A stretch of DNA of 34,301 nucleotides from a virus. Every line of letters begins with the position of its first letter. Within the stretch, counting starts at the first letter, position 1. The position numbers and the translations under genes are program-made. The notes below the pieces were generated by a model. That model was not told the DNA's origin, did not search any database, and saw nothing but the letters and a program-made list of their open reading frames with translations. Positions 7,885-16,529 of the stretch are shown here, piece after piece. The stretch spans positions 1 to 34,301 of IMG/VR virus record IMGVR_UViG_3300046168_000021; one strand, 5' to 3'.

Positions 7885-8077
7885 ACTTGAAAAAGTTATT
7901 AAACAAAATATTGATTTATCTGAACTAGATCCTGAAAAAGCTAAAACAGCAGCTCAAGCCAAATGGGTTGCAATAGAAGATTCATTAAAGATTATAGAAA
8001 AAATTGAAGAGTTATCTGATAAAAAATCTAATACAGAATCTAAAACTTTTTTAGGTGTTGAAAATAGAATCAAATAA
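7835..8077 (+). CDS. Probable small terminase subunit
   Basis: An 80-residue, mostly helical, charged protein (MDRRKRIIQAAEKALVELEK; later SELDPEKAKTAAQAKWVAIE). It starts inside the end of the GroES-like gene in another frame and ends in a TAATG overlap with the large terminase. The position directly before terL, the small size and the helical nature suggest the DNA-recognition subunit TerS. There is no decisive motif; a helical accessory protein is the alternative. Confidence 0.45.
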   Translation: MDRRKRIIQAAEKALVELEKVIKQNIDLSELDPEKAKTAAQAKWVAIEDSLKIIEKIEELSDKKSNTESKTFLGVENRIK

Positions 8078-10308
8078 TGTACAAACAAACGCTTTATAAA
8101 ATACACAATGCTCATTTATCTGATAAAAAAATTAAACATCTTAATAAACATAAGAAGTTTGAATATGGATATAATGAAGAATTAGACTGTGTTGTAATAA
8201 GTAAAGATGGTACAATAGGTGATATATATGAAATACAAGGTCTTAAGGTAGCAATACCTAAAACTCCCAACAAAATAGATGGAGAAGACTTAAAACAAAC
8301 AGATCAATATTTTAGAATAAAAAATAAACCAGAATCTTTAAATAAAATAAAAAGCATATATGATTTTCAATCTTACCCAGAGGATATTAAAGAAAAATAC
8401 TACCAATATATTGATAGTGAGTTTAATTATCGTAATGATGGGTATTGGTTCATGTGCAACGGTGCCCCGAACTACATTACAGGATCGCACTATGTCTATT
8501 TATCCTGGACAAAGATCGACGTGGGAGCACCAGATTTTAGGCAGGCAAACAGGATATTTTACTACTTCTGGGAGGCTTGCAAGGCAGATAAGAGATCTTA
8601 TGGAATGTGCTACCTTAAGAACAGACGGTCTGGCTTTAGCTTCATGGCATCCTCAGAGACTGTTAACTTGGCAACAACTTCCAAGGACTCTAGATTTGGG
8701 GTCTTATCTAAAACTGGAGCAGATGCGAAGAAGATGTTTACAGACAAGATTGTACCCATATCAATCAACTATCCATTTTTTTTCAAACCAATACAGGATG
8801 GGATGGAACGACCAAAGACGGAGTTATCCTATAAGATACCGTCAAGAAGACTTACCAGAAACGCCATCAAAGAGACCTATAGTCAGGAGGAATTTGGGAA
8901 GGGGCTCGATACAACAATCGATTGGAAGAACACGGGAGACAACTCGTATGATGGAGAGAAATTACAACTCCTCGTCCATGATGAATCCGGTAAATGGGAG
9001 AGGCCGGACAATATACTCAACAACTGGAGAGTCACGAAAACGTGCCTCAGGCTCGGTGCCAAAGTAGTAGGTAAATGTATGATGGGATCTACATCTAATG
9101 CTTTAAATAAAGGTGGAGATAACTTTAAAAAATTATTTTATAATTCAGATGTCACAAATAGAAACCGCAATGGCCAGACTACAAGTGGACTATATTCTTT
9201 GTTCATACCTATGGAGTGGGGATACGAAGGGTTTATTGACAAATACGGATATCCTGTCTTCGATACACCATCAGACCCGATTGAAGGAATTGATGGGGAA
9301 AAAATATTTACGGGAGTCATTGATCATTGGGAAAATGAAGTAGAAGGATTAAAAAAAGATAGTGATGCTTTAAATGAATATTACAGACAATTTCCAAGAT
9401 CTGAAAAGCATGCTTTTAGAGATGAAACAGTTAATTCATTATTTAATTTAACTAAAATATATGAGCAAATAGATTTTAACGAAGAAATGGCTATTAAAGG
9501 TTATGTTGTTCGTGGAACTTTTGCTTGGCAAAATGGTATAAAAGATACTAAAGTTATATGGGTTCCTAGTAAAAATGGTAGATTTAAAATATCATGGATA
9601 CCGCCAGATAACATACAAAATAATATAATCATAAAAAATGGTATTAAATATCCTGGTAATGATGGCTTCGGAGCCTTCGGGTGTGATAGTTATGACATCA
9701 GCGGTACTGTTGGGGGTGGTGGGTCTAATGGTGCTCTTCATGGATTAACTACTTTTTCTATGGTGAATGACGTGCCTAATACTAAGTTTTTCTTAGAATA
9801 CATAGCACGACCACAAACAGCAGAAATATTTTTTGAAGAAGTATTAATGGCATTAGTGTTTTACGGTATGCCAATACTTGCTGAAAATAATAAACCAAGA
9901 TTATTATATCATTTAAAAAGAAGAGGTTATAGAGGTTTTTCTATGAACAGACCTGATAAACTTTTAGGTAATTTATCTAAAACAGAAATAGAATTAGGAG
10001 GTATACCAAATACATCTGAAGATATAAAACAAGCACATGCGGCTGCTATTGAATCTTATATAGAAGATTATGTAGGACGTAAAGAAGAAAATCATGGTAA
10101 TATGTATTTTCAAAAAACATTAGAAGACTGGGCGCGTTTTGATATATCAAGAAGAACATCTCATGATGCATCCATAAGTAGTGGACTTGCAATTATGGCG
10201 TGTAGAAAACATATGTATAGGCCTAATATGGAAAGAACAATAAAAAAAATAGATTTTCGTTTTGCAAAATATAAAAACGACGGATCAATGAGTAAGATAA
10301 TACAATAA
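8077..10308 (+). CDS. terL: Terminase large subunit (packaging ATPase/nuclease)
   Basis: A 743-residue protein. A Walker A-like stretch KNRRSGFS sits at 181-188, Walker B LLVHDE with D302-E303. The C-terminal RNase H-like nuclease candidates are D537 (GCDSYD), E603 (AENNK) and D697 (SHDASISSG). It would drive DNA into the procapsid and cut concatemers; the portal gene follows 3 bp later. The segment coding for residues about 122-330 (about 8440-9066) is much richer in G and C than the flanks, with a smaller second patch about 9180-9320. The start is at the TAATG overlap with the preceding small gene. The name is based on motif order plus the portal neighbour. Confidence 0.85.
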   Translation: MYKQTLYKIHNAHLSDKKIKHLNKHKKFEYGYNEELDCVVISKDGTIGDIYEIQGLKVAIPKTPNKIDGEDLKQTDQYFRIKNKPESLNKIKSIYDFQSYPEDIKEKYYQYIDSEFNYRNDGYWFMCNGAPNYITGSHYVYLSWTKIDVGAPDFRQANRIFYYFWEACKADKRSYGMCYLKNRRSGFSFMASSETVNLATTSKDSRFGVLSKTGADAKKMFTDKIVPISINYPFFFKPIQDGMERPKTELSYKIPSRRLTRNAIKETYSQEEFGKGLDTTIDWKNTGDNSYDGEKLQLLVHDESGKWERPDNILNNWRVTKTCLRLGAKVVGKCMMGSTSNALNKGGDNFKKLFYNSDVTNRNRNGQTTSGLYSLFIPMEWGYEGFIDKYGYPVFDTPSDPIEGIDGEKIFTGVIDHWENEVEGLKKDSDALNEYYRQFPRSEKHAFRDETVNSLFNLTKIYEQIDFNEEMAIKGYVVRGTFAWQNGIKDTKVIWVPSKNGRFKISWIPPDNIQNNIIIKNGIKYPGNDGFGAFGCDSYDISGTVGGGGSNGALHGLTTFSMVNDVPNTKFFLEYIARPQTAEIFFEEVLMALVFYGMPILAENNKPRLLYHLKRRGYRGFSMNRPDKLLGNLSKTEIELGGIPNTSEDIKQAHAAAIESYIEDYVGRKEENHGNMYFQKTLEDWARFDISRRTSHDASISSGLAIMACRKHMYRPNMERTIKKIDFRFAKYKNDGSMSKIIQ
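8440..9066 (+). other. GC-richer patch within terL
   Basis: Hand counts of 60-base rows give 28/60 G+C at 8461-8520, 26/60 at 8941-9000 and 33/60 at 9001-9060, against 17/60 at 8161-8220, 19/60 at 9061-9120 and 18/60 at 9781-9840. The codons also change style (AGG, ATC, CTC and TAC become frequent). The borders are abrupt. Recombination with a relative of higher GC is the simplest reading. Confidence 0.7.
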
Positions 10309-10310
10309 CT

Positions 10311-12740
10311 ATGGCAATAACAACAGGACAACTTCCTACACAATTTCCGAGTCAAGCTGTCTCAGATGAAGAAAAAATGTCTTCTGAATATGGTTTATCG
10401 GTTGGAAGGGCTATTGAACAAGAATGGTTCAATAAAGATAATAACCCCGGTATGTATTATCAAACCAATGAAGAGTTTCACAGGTTAAGATTATATGCTA
10501 GAGGTGAGCAGTCTGTTAAAAAATATAAAGATGAATTTGCTATAAACGGTGATTTGTCTTATTTAAATTTAGACTGGAAACCTGTACCTATTATTCCTAA
10601 ATTTGTAGATATCGTTGTAAATGGTATGCAAGATCGACTTTTTGATATAAAAGCTTTTGCGCAAGATCCTATATCAACAGGAAAAAGAACAGATTTTGTA
10701 AATAAAGTTCAAAGAGATATTAATGCTCAATCTTTATTAAAACAAATAGAAGCTGAAGTAGGTGTTGATGCTAGAAATATCAAACAAGATGATATGCCTA
10801 CAAATACAGAAGAACTTGAATTATACATGCAATTAGCATATAAACAAGGTATAGAAATAGCTGAAGAACAAGCTATTAATAATGTTTTTCTAACAAATAA
10901 ATATCCAGAATTAAAAAAACGCGTTGATTATGATTTAGCTGTATTAGGCATAGGAGCTGTAAAAAACACGTTTAACAATACAGATGGTATAAAACTAGAC
11001 TATGTAGATCCCGCAAATTTAGTTTGGTCTTATACTGAAGATCCTAATTTTGAAGACTGTTATTATTTTGGAGAAATTAAAAGAATAAATCTTAACGAAC
11101 TTAAAAAACAATTTCCAAATTTACCAAATGAAGAAATAGCAGAATTTGTTAAAAAAGGTTCTAATTGGGTTGATTATAATAATAACTGGTTTAATAATAA
11201 TTTTAATAGCGAAATAGATAATAATAATACACTTACTGTATTATATTTTAATTGGAAAACTTGGGAAAACAACGTTTATAAAATTAAAGAAACATCTACT
11301 GGTGCTGATAAAGCTATATTAAAAAATGATAAATTTAACCCACCACAAGATAAAAGAACAAGATTTGAAAGAGTAGCACAAGCTAGAGAGGTTGTTTATG
11401 AAGGAGCTTATATATTAGGTAGTAATATACTACTTAAGTGGCAAAAAGCAAAAAACATGATAAGGCCTAGTTCAAATACTAATAAAGTATTAATGAACTA
11501 TACTGTATCAGCTCCAAGAATGTATAAAGGTAATATAAATTCTTTAGTTTCTAAAATGACGCCTTATGCTGATTTAATTCAGTTAACACATTTAAAACTA
11601 CAACAAACAATACAAAGAATGGTTCCATCAGGTGTTTTTATAGATGCTGATGGTATTGCAGAAGTTGATTTAGGTAATGGAACTAATTATAATGCTCAAG
11701 AAGCATTAAACATGTATTTTTCTACAGGTTCTATTATTGGTAGATCTTTAACTGTAGAAGGTGATCCTAATCCAGGTAAAGTGCCAATACAAGAATTACC
11801 TGGAACTCAAGGTAATCAAATACAAATATTAGTAGCAGCATATAATCAGTATCTTCAAATGATAAGAGATATTACTGGTTTAAATGAAGCTAGAGATGGT
11901 TCTGATCCTGATCCAAATTCACTAGTTGGAGTACAGAAATTAGCAGCAGCAAACAGTAATACAGCTACAAGACATATATTATCATCAAGTATGTATATAA
12001 CATTGGCCTTAGCTGAGGCTATATGTTTAAGATTTAAAGATGTATTAGAGTTTCATCCTACAAAAGAAGCTTTTATTGATTCTTTAGGTCAATTTTCAGT
12101 AGGATCTTTAGAAGAAATGAAAAACTTACATTTGCATGATTTTGGTATATTTTTAGAATTAGAACCTGATGAAGAGCAAAAAGCTATTTTAGAAGCAAAC
12201 ATACAAGCTGCATTATCAAGAGATAGTATTAATTTAGAAGACGCTATTGATATACGTGAAATAAAAAATCTTAAACTTGCTAATCAATTACTTAAAATTA
12301 GAAGAGTAAGAAAGCAAAATCAAGATCAAGAAATGGCCAAAGCGGCATCAGCAGCACAAGCTGAAGCACAGGGTCAAGCGCAAATTGTAGTTGAACAAGC
12401 TAAAGCTCAAGCAGAGCAAGTTAAAACAGAATCTAAAATACAATATAGACAAGCTGATATTGAATTTGAAATAAAAAAACTAGAAGTAGAAGCTCAAACA
12501 AAAAAAGAGTTAATGCAATATGAATATGAATTAAATGTTCAATTAAAACAATTAGAATTACAAGCTCAAAAAGAATTAACTCAAGCTAATAATCAAGGAG
12601 CTATGGAAAGAGAAAGTTTAAAGGTTTCTAGTAAATCCGTATCAGGACCACCATCTTCTGGTAAACCAGCGAAATCTTTTGAATCTAAAGGAAATGATGT
12701 TTTAGGTGGTATTGATTTAAGTAGATTTTCACCTAAATAA
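10311..12740 (+). CDS. Portal protein
   Basis: An 809-residue protein directly after terL. The first part contains EFHRLRLYARGEQSVKKY and LDWKPVPIIPKFVDIVVNGM, a pattern I associate with portal proteins of short-tailed phages, including those of Bacteroidota. The middle part is mixed alpha/beta. From about residue 660 to 760 the protein is a long Gln/Ala/Lys/Glu-rich coiled coil (QAEAQGQAQIVVEQAKAQAE and following), which would fit the helical barrel or a lumen-facing extension. Twelve copies would form the DNA channel at one capsid vertex. The length is large but within the range for podovirus portals that carry a barrel. Confidence 0.75.
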   Translation: MAITTGQLPTQFPSQAVSDEEKMSSEYGLSVGRAIEQEWFNKDNNPGMYYQTNEEFHRLRLYARGEQSVKKYKDEFAINGDLSYLNLDWKPVPIIPKFVDIVVNGMQDRLFDIKAFAQDPISTGKRTDFVNKVQRDINAQSLLKQIEAEVGVDARNIKQDDMPTNTEELELYMQLAYKQGIEIAEEQAINNVFLTNKYPELKKRVDYDLAVLGIGAVKNTFNNTDGIKLDYVDPANLVWSYTEDPNFEDCYYFGEIKRINLNELKKQFPNLPNEEIAEFVKKGSNWVDYNNNWFNNNFNSEIDNNNTLTVLYFNWKTWENNVYKIKETSTGADKAILKNDKFNPPQDKRTRFERVAQAREVVYEGAYILGSNILLKWQKAKNMIRPSSNTNKVLMNYTVSAPRMYKGNINSLVSKMTPYADLIQLTHLKLQQTIQRMVPSGVFIDADGIAEVDLGNGTNYNAQEALNMYFSTGSIIGRSLTVEGDPNPGKVPIQELPGTQGNQIQILVAAYNQYLQMIRDITGLNEARDGSDPDPNSLVGVQKLAAANSNTATRHILSSSMYITLALAEAICLRFKDVLEFHPTKEAFIDSLGQFSVGSLEEMKNLHLHDFGIFLELEPDEEQKAILEANIQAALSRDSINLEDAIDIREIKNLKLANQLLKIRRVRKQNQDQEMAKAASAAQAEAQGQAQIVVEQAKAQAEQVKTESKIQYRQADIEFEIKKLEVEAQTKKELMQYEYELNVQLKQLELQAQKELTQANNQGAMERESLKVSSKSVSGPPSSGKPAKSFESKGNDVLGGIDLSRFSPK

Positions 12741-12770
12741 AAATAAGTAACTATTATATTATATAAAATT

Positions 12771-13100
12771 ATGGAAGAACAAGAAAAAGTACAAGTTAAG
12801 GTTGTTGCAGACGATAGTCCAGCACCTACTAAACAAGAACAAGAAGCTGCTGTATTAGATCAAGCAGTAGAAACTGGGGAAGTTGCGTCTGAATATGGCT
12901 TACAAGACGATGGTGTTTATAAAATCAATTTAGATAAACCTCCCGTGCAAAAAGAAGAAAACAATGCCGTTCAAGAGCGAAAAACAGAGGAAGTTTCTGT
13001 GGATGAATCATCCGGAGATAGCAAAGAAGTGGACAAAGAAGTACGGGAGCAGTCCAGTGAACAAAAGCGAAACCGTTCAAAGCTGAAGAAAAAGTATTAG
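12771..13100 (+). CDS. Scaffold-like protein, N-terminal segment (frameshifted gene)
   Basis: 109 residues in this frame, very acidic and Glu/Lys/Gln-rich (for example VADDSPAPTKQEQEAAVLDQ). It stops at TAG 13098-13100 shortly after the reading sense is lost: the last residues KRNRSKLKKKY are unlike the acidic run before. The acidic run continues in the -1 frame from 13061 and returns to this frame at 13332. Joined, the gene would be about 421 residues (12771-14036). A disordered acidic protein between portal and major capsid genes is typical of scaffolds. The stretch 12938-13086 is GC-richer than the sequence around it. Confidence 0.55.
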   Translation: MEEQEKVQVKVVADDSPAPTKQEQEAAVLDQAVETGEVASEYGLQDDGVYKINLDKPPVQKEENNAVQERKTEEVSVDESSGDSKEVDKEVREQSSEQKRNRSKLKKKY

Positions 13101-13339
13101 AAGAAAATGATTCTCCTTTAGAATTAATTAAAGAAGATGAAGAAACTGTTGTTAAAGAAGAAGAACCTTCAATAACAGCAGAGCAAAAAGAAGAAGTTAA
13201 GGAAGCTGAAAAACAAATGCTTCCTGAAAACGTAGAAAAGCTAGTTACATTCATGGAAGAAACTGGTGGTTCTTTAGAAGATTATGTTAATCTAAATAGA
13301 GACATCAGTAAGTACGATAATGTAACTCTTAATGCGTGA
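13061..13339 (+). pseudogene. Scaffold-like protein, middle segment in the -1 frame
   Basis: This frame reads KAEEKVLEENDSPLELIKED, more Glu/Lys-rich sequence, then NVEKLVTFMEETGGSLEDYV and NLNRDISKYDNVTL before TGA 13337-13339. It has no start of its own that would be sensible, and it links the acidic N-terminal part to the C-terminal part. I recall the pattern LVxFMExTGGxLEDYVxLN followed by L(K/R)EYYKxTKPHL as one continuous stretch in marine phage proteins before the capsid gene. The shift into this frame falls between 13061 and 13097 (A runs at 13063-13066 and 13089-13093), and the shift out at about 13330 (one surplus A before ATGCGT). Confidence 0.55.
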
Positions 13340-14036
13340 ATATTATAAAACTACAAAACCGCATTTAAATCAAGATGATATTGAGTTTATTCTTAATAAA
13401 AATTTTGGTTATGATGCAGAGACGGAAGATCCGTCAGATGTTAAAGCTAAACAATTAGCTTTTAAAGAAGAATTATTTAATGCTCAAAACCACTTTAAAA
13501 CAAGTAAGGAAAAATATTATGCTGATCTTAAGTTAAGAAAGCAAAACAATATTGATCCTGAATATAAAAAAGCTTATGAGTATTATAATGAACAACAAAG
13601 TTTAATAAAAGAAAGTGAAACTTTACAAAAAGATTTTTTAAATAAAACAAGTAATGTTTTTTCTGACGATTTCAAAGGTTTTGATTTTAGCGTAGGAAAA
13701 AATAAATATCGTTTTAAAGTAGAAAATCCATCTCAAGTTAAAGAATTTCAATCTGATATTAAAAATTTTGCTAATGAATTTATCGGTAAAGATGGCACTA
13801 TTACAGATGCTAAAGGTTATCACAAAGCTTTATTTGCCGGAAGAAATGCAGATAAAATAGCTAATCATTTTTATGAGCAAGGCCGTGCCGATGCTATAAA
13901 AGAACAAGCTAAAGCTGCAAAAAATATTGATATGTCTCCGAGAGTAGATAATTCTAGTATTGTAAATTCAAATGGTCAAAAAGTTAAAGTTGTTTCTGGA
14001 AATGACTCTTCTAAATTGCGAGTTAAATGGAAATAA
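13332..14036 (+). CDS. Scaffold-like protein, C-terminal segment
   Basis: 234 residues beginning MREYYKTTKPHLNQDDIEFI. The apparent start ATG is probably internal: the upstream -1 frame ends with NVTL exactly where this frame picks up, so the natural protein reads ...NVTLMREYYK. The segment is helical and charged (long Lys/Glu/Gln stretches), ending with a short basic tail KVVSGNDSSKLRVKWK. It lies 22 bp before the capsid gene. Scaffolding or capsid-assembly function is inferred from position and composition only. If the frameshift is real in the phage, this part might be made separately. Confidence 0.55.
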   Translation: MREYYKTTKPHLNQDDIEFILNKNFGYDAETEDPSDVKAKQLAFKEELFNAQNHFKTSKEKYYADLKLRKQNNIDPEYKKAYEYYNEQQSLIKESETLQKDFLNKTSNVFSDDFKGFDFSVGKNKYRFKVENPSQVKEFQSDIKNFANEFIGKDGTITDAKGYHKALFAGRNADKIANHFYEQGRADAIKEQAKAAKNIDMSPRVDNSSIVNSNGQKVKVVSGNDSSKLRVKWK

Positions 14037-14058
14037 ATAATTTTTAAAATCAAAACAA

Positions 14059-15648
14059 ATGGCATTTACAGTAGGCATACCAGCCGCTTTACAACCAACC
14101 CAGAGCAAAACAATGTATCCTGGGAACTATATCGATTTTACTGATGCGAATTTTGCTCAGTGGGGTCAACAATTTTTACCTGATGTATACGAAAAAGAAG
14201 TAGAAAGATATGGAAACAGATCTATCGGTTCTTTTTTACGTATGGTATCAGCGGAAATGCCTTCCACTTCAGATCAAATAATCTGGACTGAGCAAGGTAG
14301 ATTACACACACGTTATGCTAACGTTATTCCTTTAAATAACGCAGGAACGCTTCCAGGTGGAGCTACTCCAGGCGCTATTGTAGCAGGTGTATCAGGTACA
14401 GCACTTAACTTTAGTGTACCAACTGCACAACCAAGAAGCACAGGAATTACTACAGATAAAACTGAGCCTGTAAACTTTAGAGTTGGAGAAACAGTAATGG
14501 TACAAGTTCAAACTACAGCTACATCAGCTGTTGGTGGAACTGGCGAAGTAATAAAAGGAGTTGTAACTGCAGTAGCAGGACAAAACTTTCAAATCAAATG
14601 TTACGTTGCTCACAATGGAATCTTAGTAGGAGATAGAGTAACAGCTATTTCTTATGGATCTGAATTTGCTAAAGGTACAGGTACTTTTACAGAGTCTTTA
14701 AATCCTAGCTACGCTACATTTACCAACTCACCTATTATCTTAAAAGAAAACTATGCAATCAATGGTTCTGACACAGCTCAGATCGGTTGGATTGAAGTTA
14801 CTTCTGAGAATGGTGCTAGTGGGTATTTATGGTATATGAAGTCTGAACACGAAAATAGATTACGTTGGGAAGATTACATTGAAATGTCTATGGTTGAAGG
14901 TGTTCTTAAGACAGGTGGACAAGGTGGTGCTAATGGAATAGCTTTAGGCTATACTACAGGTGCTAGCTCAATTACTGTTGGTGGAACAAACCAAAACGCT
15001 AAAGGTACTGAAGGTTTCTTTGCTGCTCTTGAAGCACGTGGAAATGTATATCAAGGATTTGGATCTCAAGCAGCTGCTCAAGCAGGTGGTGGAGCATTAA
15101 CAGATTTTGATGCAGTACTTAAACAATTAGACAAGCAAGGAGCTATTGAAGAAAACATGCTTTTCTTAAATCGTGAACTTTCTTTAGAGATTGATGACAT
15201 TCTTGCAATGCAAAATGGTGCATATGCTGGAACAGCTAACCACGCTCACGGTACATCTTACGGTGTATTTAACAACAGCGCGGATATGGCATTAAATCTT
15301 GGATTTACAGGATATCGCAGAGGATCTTATGACTTTTACAAAACTGACTGGAAATACTTAAATGACTGGTCAACTCGTGGAGGTTTTGGTGATGTTGAAG
15401 GTGTATTAGTACCAGCAGGAACTTCTACAGTTTACGATCAGCAATTAGGTCAAAATATCAAGCGACCATTCTTACACGTTCGTTATAGAGCTTCAGAAAC
15501 TGAAAACAGAAAGAATAAATCTTGGATTACAGGATCTGTTGGAACTTCTAGCCCTACAACTGACATTGATGAAATGAGAGTTATCTACTTAAGTGAAAGA
15601 TGTCTTATTACTCAAGCTGCTAATAATTTCGTATTATTTAAAGCTTAA
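14059..15648 (+). CDS. Major capsid protein
   Basis: 529 residues, starting MAFTVGIPAALQPTQSKTMY. It has mixed alpha/beta composition, a Gly/Thr/Val-rich inserted beta region near residues 95-225 and a C-terminal part with RRGSYDFYKTDWKYLNDW and KRPFLHVRYRASETENRK. Placement after portal and scaffold, a strong terminator just downstream, and more C-ending codons than the surroundings (usual for very highly expressed genes) support this call. No motif alone proves the HK97 fold. The start is preceded by AAAATCAAAACAA without a Shine-Dalgarno box. Confidence 0.75.
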   Translation: MAFTVGIPAALQPTQSKTMYPGNYIDFTDANFAQWGQQFLPDVYEKEVERYGNRSIGSFLRMVSAEMPSTSDQIIWTEQGRLHTRYANVIPLNNAGTLPGGATPGAIVAGVSGTALNFSVPTAQPRSTGITTDKTEPVNFRVGETVMVQVQTTATSAVGGTGEVIKGVVTAVAGQNFQIKCYVAHNGILVGDRVTAISYGSEFAKGTGTFTESLNPSYATFTNSPIILKENYAINGSDTAQIGWIEVTSENGASGYLWYMKSEHENRLRWEDYIEMSMVEGVLKTGGQGGANGIALGYTTGASSITVGGTNQNAKGTEGFFAALEARGNVYQGFGSQAAAQAGGGALTDFDAVLKQLDKQGAIEENMLFLNRELSLEIDDILAMQNGAYAGTANHAHGTSYGVFNNSADMALNLGFTGYRRGSYDFYKTDWKYLNDWSTRGGFGDVEGVLVPAGTSTVYDQQLGQNIKRPFLHVRYRASETENRKNKSWITGSVGTSSPTTDIDEMRVIYLSERCLITQAANNFVLFKA

Positions 15649-15663
15649 TATTTTTTAACTATA

Positions 15664-15700
15664 GAATACGGGCTCTTCGGAGCCCAGTATTCTTATTTTA
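15664..15700 (+). terminator. Strong intrinsic terminator after the capsid gene
   Basis: GAATAC-GGGCTC (15664-15675), loop TTCG (15676-15679), GAGCCC (15680-15685), one bulged A, then GTATTC (15687-15692). The 12-bp stem with a UUCG tetraloop is followed by TTATTTTATATTATTTTATT. It would cap capsid mRNA and lower read-through into the neck and tail genes. Confidence 0.88.
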
Positions 15701-15712
15701 TATTATTTTATT

Positions 15713-16468
15713 ATGAAAACAAAATTACAGAACCCAGAAAAAAGCTGGGAACTAAAAGATAGAGTATATGTATTAAAAGGTAATATGTCACCTATAACAT
15801 ATACAATACAGACTAGACATACTCCAAGAAAACCTTTATTATATTGGGATGAGGAAAAAGGAATAAATAGAGAATTAAGATTAGCATCTAATCAAACATC
15901 ATTATTTGTGGATGAACAAGATGGTTATTCTACATTACAACATTTAATATTTCAAGATGGAGTATTAAACGTTCCTAGAACAGAACCTTTAGTACAAAAG
16001 TTATTATCTATATATCATCCAAGAAAAATTTGGGAAGAAATAGATGATCAAGTTATAGCAGAAGATGAAATTGAAGATCTAGAGTTTGAACTAGAAGCTT
16101 TAAATTTAGTAAGAACTTTAGATATTTCACATTTAGAAGCTATAATGAGAACTGAATTAGGTTCAAGTGTGTCTACATTATCATCTAAAGAGTTAAAAAG
16201 AGATGCTTATAGATTTGCTAGACAAAATCCAGCTTTATTTATAGAGCTTTCTGAAGATGAAGATATAACTTTAAGAAATTTAGCTAACAGAGCTGTTGAA
16301 TCTGGTATTTTAGAATTAACAGAAGATAATACTGTATTTAAATTTCCTAATGGTAAAAAGGTAATGACAGTACCATTTGATCAACATCCTTATGGTGCAT
16401 TAGCACAATACTTTAAAACAGATGAAGGAGTTGATTTAATGAAATCAATTACTAAAAAGCTTTCGTAG
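15713..16468 (+). CDS. Conserved virion-module protein of unknown function
   Basis: 251 residues: MKTKLQNPEKSWELKDRVYV, then TYTIQTRHTPRKPLLYWDEE, an acidic helical middle (DDQVIAEDEIEDLEFELEAL) and a C-terminal part rich in short strands and helices. I recall similar proteins after the capsid gene in marine phages, but no established function. It follows the capsid terminator and precedes a hairpin, so it may be expressed at a different level from both neighbours. A head-completion or regulatory role is possible; the sequence does not decide. Confidence 0.65.
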   Translation: MKTKLQNPEKSWELKDRVYVLKGNMSPITYTIQTRHTPRKPLLYWDEEKGINRELRLASNQTSLFVDEQDGYSTLQHLIFQDGVLNVPRTEPLVQKLLSIYHPRKIWEEIDDQVIAEDEIEDLEFELEALNLVRTLDISHLEAIMRTELGSSVSTLSSKELKRDAYRFARQNPALFIELSEDEDITLRNLANRAVESGILELTEDNTVFKFPNGKKVMTVPFDQHPYGALAQYFKTDEGVDLMKSITKKLS

Positions 16469-16505
16469 CTTACCTGATGTAAGGTGAGAAATCAACCTTA
16501 CATCA
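16469..16505 (+). promoter_or_regulatory. Hairpin with a competing alternative fold
   Basis: TGATGTAAGGT (16475-16485) pairs perfectly with ACCTTACATCA (16495-16505) over 11 bp around the loop GAGAAATCA. A smaller hairpin, CTTAC (16469-16473) with GTAAG (16479-16483), uses the same bases and excludes the larger one. No U tract follows, so it is not a standard terminator. It may protect or process mRNA, or pause transcription. Confidence 0.6.
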
Positions 16506-16529
16506 ACAAATTAACATAAAAGTAAATAA

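Noticed and set aside
12741-12770. AT-rich gap TATTATATTATATAAAATT before the scaffold-like gene as promoter
   Set aside because: No clear Bacteroidota -7 box (TAnnTTTG) with upstream TTG is visible; AT-richness alone is not evidence.
12925-13254. 109-codon minus-strand frame opposite the scaffold gene
   Set aside because: It mirrors the Glu/Lys-rich codons of the plus strand and gives a Ser/Phe/Leu-rich sequence without domain or leader.
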